In this document: one piece after another, positions 32,214-33,495 of the stretch
Layout of the letters: each line of letters opens with the position of its first letter
Numbering within the stretch: position 1 is the first letter of the stretch
Assembly: GCA_950075905.1 (NCBI GenBank)
Contig: CATMVR010000003.1
Span: forward strand, 1-33,495
DNA from: an uncultured Persicitalea sp.
GTDB taxonomy: Bacteria; Bacteroidota; Bacteroidia; Cytophagales; Spirosomataceae
DNA: 33,495 bases
Direction of reading: 5' to 3'
Translations under genes and position numbers: made by a program
The notes under the pieces: model-generated
What the model saw: only the letters and a program-made list of their open reading frames with translations
The model's database searches: none
Told to the model about the DNA's origin: nothing

Positions 32214-33495
32214 TCAAAAATCGGCCGGAGCCCGGATAAAACTTTCACTATCTACCAGGTAGCTAGCGCTTTTGGCTACCTGCCACCCGGTTATATCGTC
32301 GAGTATATGTACTACCCCCTCTGCCCGTAGCCCGGTCTGCACGTATATGGGCTTAAATACTTGCCCTTCTTTCCTGAAAATCACGGAGTTGGTACCCAGG
32401 CCCACCACGGCACTCTGGGGGAGCCAGGCTCCTTTTTCTTTTACCACCGGAATCTCGGCAGTGAGGAGTTGGCCGGGGTGTAGCGCACTATTCCGCAGGT
32501 ACATACGCGCTACGGCAAAACTCTCCCCCCCCCGCTGGACGGGCTCCACGAGGCCGATTACCCCTGGCTGCAGGTCGGCGGCTCCGGTCGTGGAGGTATA
32601 CAGGATCTTTTGTCCACGCTTTACCTCCCGGGCCAGGGCCGGATCCAGATAAAAATCAGCTACCAAACTACTGGCCTTGTAAATAGTAAAGACGGCTTCG
32701 CCGGCGTTGACATACTGTCCTTCCCGAATCAGCACGGCGGTATTTTTGGGGGCCTGGGGGGCTGGTGCGGATGGGGCGGAAGGCGCACCTCCCATCCCGC
32801 TCATGCCCGCGCCGCCCGACGTACCACCACTCATAGAGGCAGCAAAAGGCTCGGTAGCGGGGGCCTCCAGTACCGATTGATCGACAATGTACCCGCTGGA
32901 CGGGCTGTAAACGGGCACCCGGTACAAGGGCTTCCCGGATTGGGTTACTTTGTCTATCTGTGCATCCGACATGCCCAGTAACTGAAGCTTTTGCCGCACC
33001 CCTTGCCGGAGCGCCGGATTGTTGTCCTGCTGATGGATGTAGATCAGTTCACGCTGGGCGGCTACCAGCTCGGGAGAATAGATTTCCATCAGCAACTGGC
33101 CCTTCCGGACGGGCTGGAAATTGTACCGGATGCTTACCCGTTCGATCCGGCCCGCCACCCGGCTGGACACACTGACCTGCTGGCGGGTATCGTAGGCTAC
33201 TTTGCCCTGCACCGAAAGGGTCACGATGCGGGTACCGGTTTGGGGCCGGACGGTAGGGATGTCAGAAATCACCTGCGCATTGGTCGCTTTGAGCAGGGGG
33301 CGCAGTGCACTATCTATAGGCATGTCATCCCCAGCGGCCATGGGTACCAGGTCCATGCCGCAGATCGGGCAGCTGCTGGGCTTATCGCGCACAATCTGCG
33401 GATGCATCGGGCAGGTATAGCGGGTAGAATGCTCATGAGCTGTTTCAGACCCGGAGTCGCAGCCCAGCGCTACCCCCAGCAACAGCCATACCAGC
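32214..33495 (-). CDS. cusB: Second CusB-type RND adaptor, 5' end cut by the window edge
   Basis: This adaptor continues past the right edge: codons upstream of the TTG at 33482 read [12 protein letters not shown], the tail of a lipoprotein signal, with no start codon left in view. It carries the same metal-binding head ([20 protein letters not shown]) and the barrel-sandwich halves [23 protein letters not shown] (seen in parts [26 protein letters not shown]) and [13 protein letters not shown]. Between them lies an unusual Gly/Met/Pro/Ala-rich insert (about 33 residues, e.g. [14 protein letters not shown]). It differs clearly from its tandem neighbour, so it is not a recent duplicate. CusA and a TolC channel probably lie beyond 33495. 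Confidence 0.9.
   Translation of the reverse strand, partial: LVWLLLGVALGCDSGSETAHEHSTRYTCPMHPQIVRDKPSSCPICGMDLVPMAAGDDMPIDSALRPLLKATNAQVISDIPTVRPQTGTRIVTLSVQGKVAYDTRQQVSVSSRVAGRIERVSIRYNFQPVRKGQLLMEIYSPELVAAQRELIYIHQQDNNPALRQGVRQKLQLLGMSDAQIDKVTQSGKPLYRVPVYSPSSGYIVDQSVLEAPATEPFAASMSGGTSGGAGMSGMGGAPSAPSAPAPQAPKNTAVLIREGQYVNAGEAVFTIYKASSLVADFYLDPALAREVKRGQKILYTSTTGAADLQPGVIGLVEPVQRGGESFAVARMYLRNSALHPGQLLTAEIPVVKEKGAWLPQSAVVGLGTNSVIFRKEGQVFKPIYVQTGLRAEGVVHILDDITGWQVAKSASYLVDSESFIRAPADF

Overview
The window reads as Bacteroidota DNA, most likely Cytophagales. The evidence is family content: GDCCVxC protein, HYC_CC_PP protein, DUF2911, DUF3347, PepSY-like and DUF2147 proteins, and CusB adaptors with a YTCPMHP metal-binding head. 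TAnnTTTG-type promoter boxes and weak Shine-Dalgarno signals agree. It is almost entirely a heavy-metal and copper resistance island. Base composition is mosaic: about 260-4950 and 8300-12750 are clearly GC-richer than 5000-8300 and 12750-33495, and 14950-15620 is AT-rich.

Layout. (1) 1-262 resembles an actinobacterial citrate synthase fused in frame to the C-terminal half of a TolC-type channel; this looks like a chimeric join. (2) 262-4746 (+): TolC end, CzcB-like adaptor, NicO-like membrane protein and a Zn/Cd/Pb P1B-2 ATPase. The RND pump expected beside them is missing, probably lost at the join. (3) 5050-7990 (-): di-heme oxidoreductase, Rieske protein and porin, possibly a small periplasmic redox unit. 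(4) 8320-12726 (-): CDF exporter, P1B-4 ATPase and an atypical ZIP-like protein. (5) 12750-15600: small envelope genes (DUF2147, PepSY-like, PAP2), a frameshifted small membrane ORF and cryptic open frames. (6) 15578-18604 (+): a mer-like operon of palindromic operator, CadC-like ArsR repressor, Cys-rich GDCCVxC protein, MerT-MerP fusion, secreted HMA protein and a flavin disulfide reductase that lacks the MerA C-terminal cysteine pair. (7) 18645-33495 (-): a copper block with a Met/His-rich lipoprotein, DUF305 membrane protein, DUF2911 protein, CopB-type P1B-3 ATPase, three uncharacterised membrane or coiled-coil proteins, a multicopper oxidase fused to an outer-membrane barrel, an HYC_CC_PP protein, a sialidase-fold protein with Cys motifs, a second multicopper oxidase, a DUF3347 lipoprotein and two tandem CusB adaptors, the last running off the right edge.

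Inferred division of labour: three P1B-ATPase classes, the CDF protein and the NicO-like protein move metal out of the cytoplasm; CusB/CzcB adaptors (pumps outside the window) carry it across the outer membrane; the oxidases detoxify Cu(I) in the periplasm; the Met/His/Cys-rich small proteins buffer metal; the mer-like operon senses and handles a thiophilic metal. The least described parts are the oxidase-barrel fusion, the copper block's uncharacterised proteins and the MerA-less mer-like operon.
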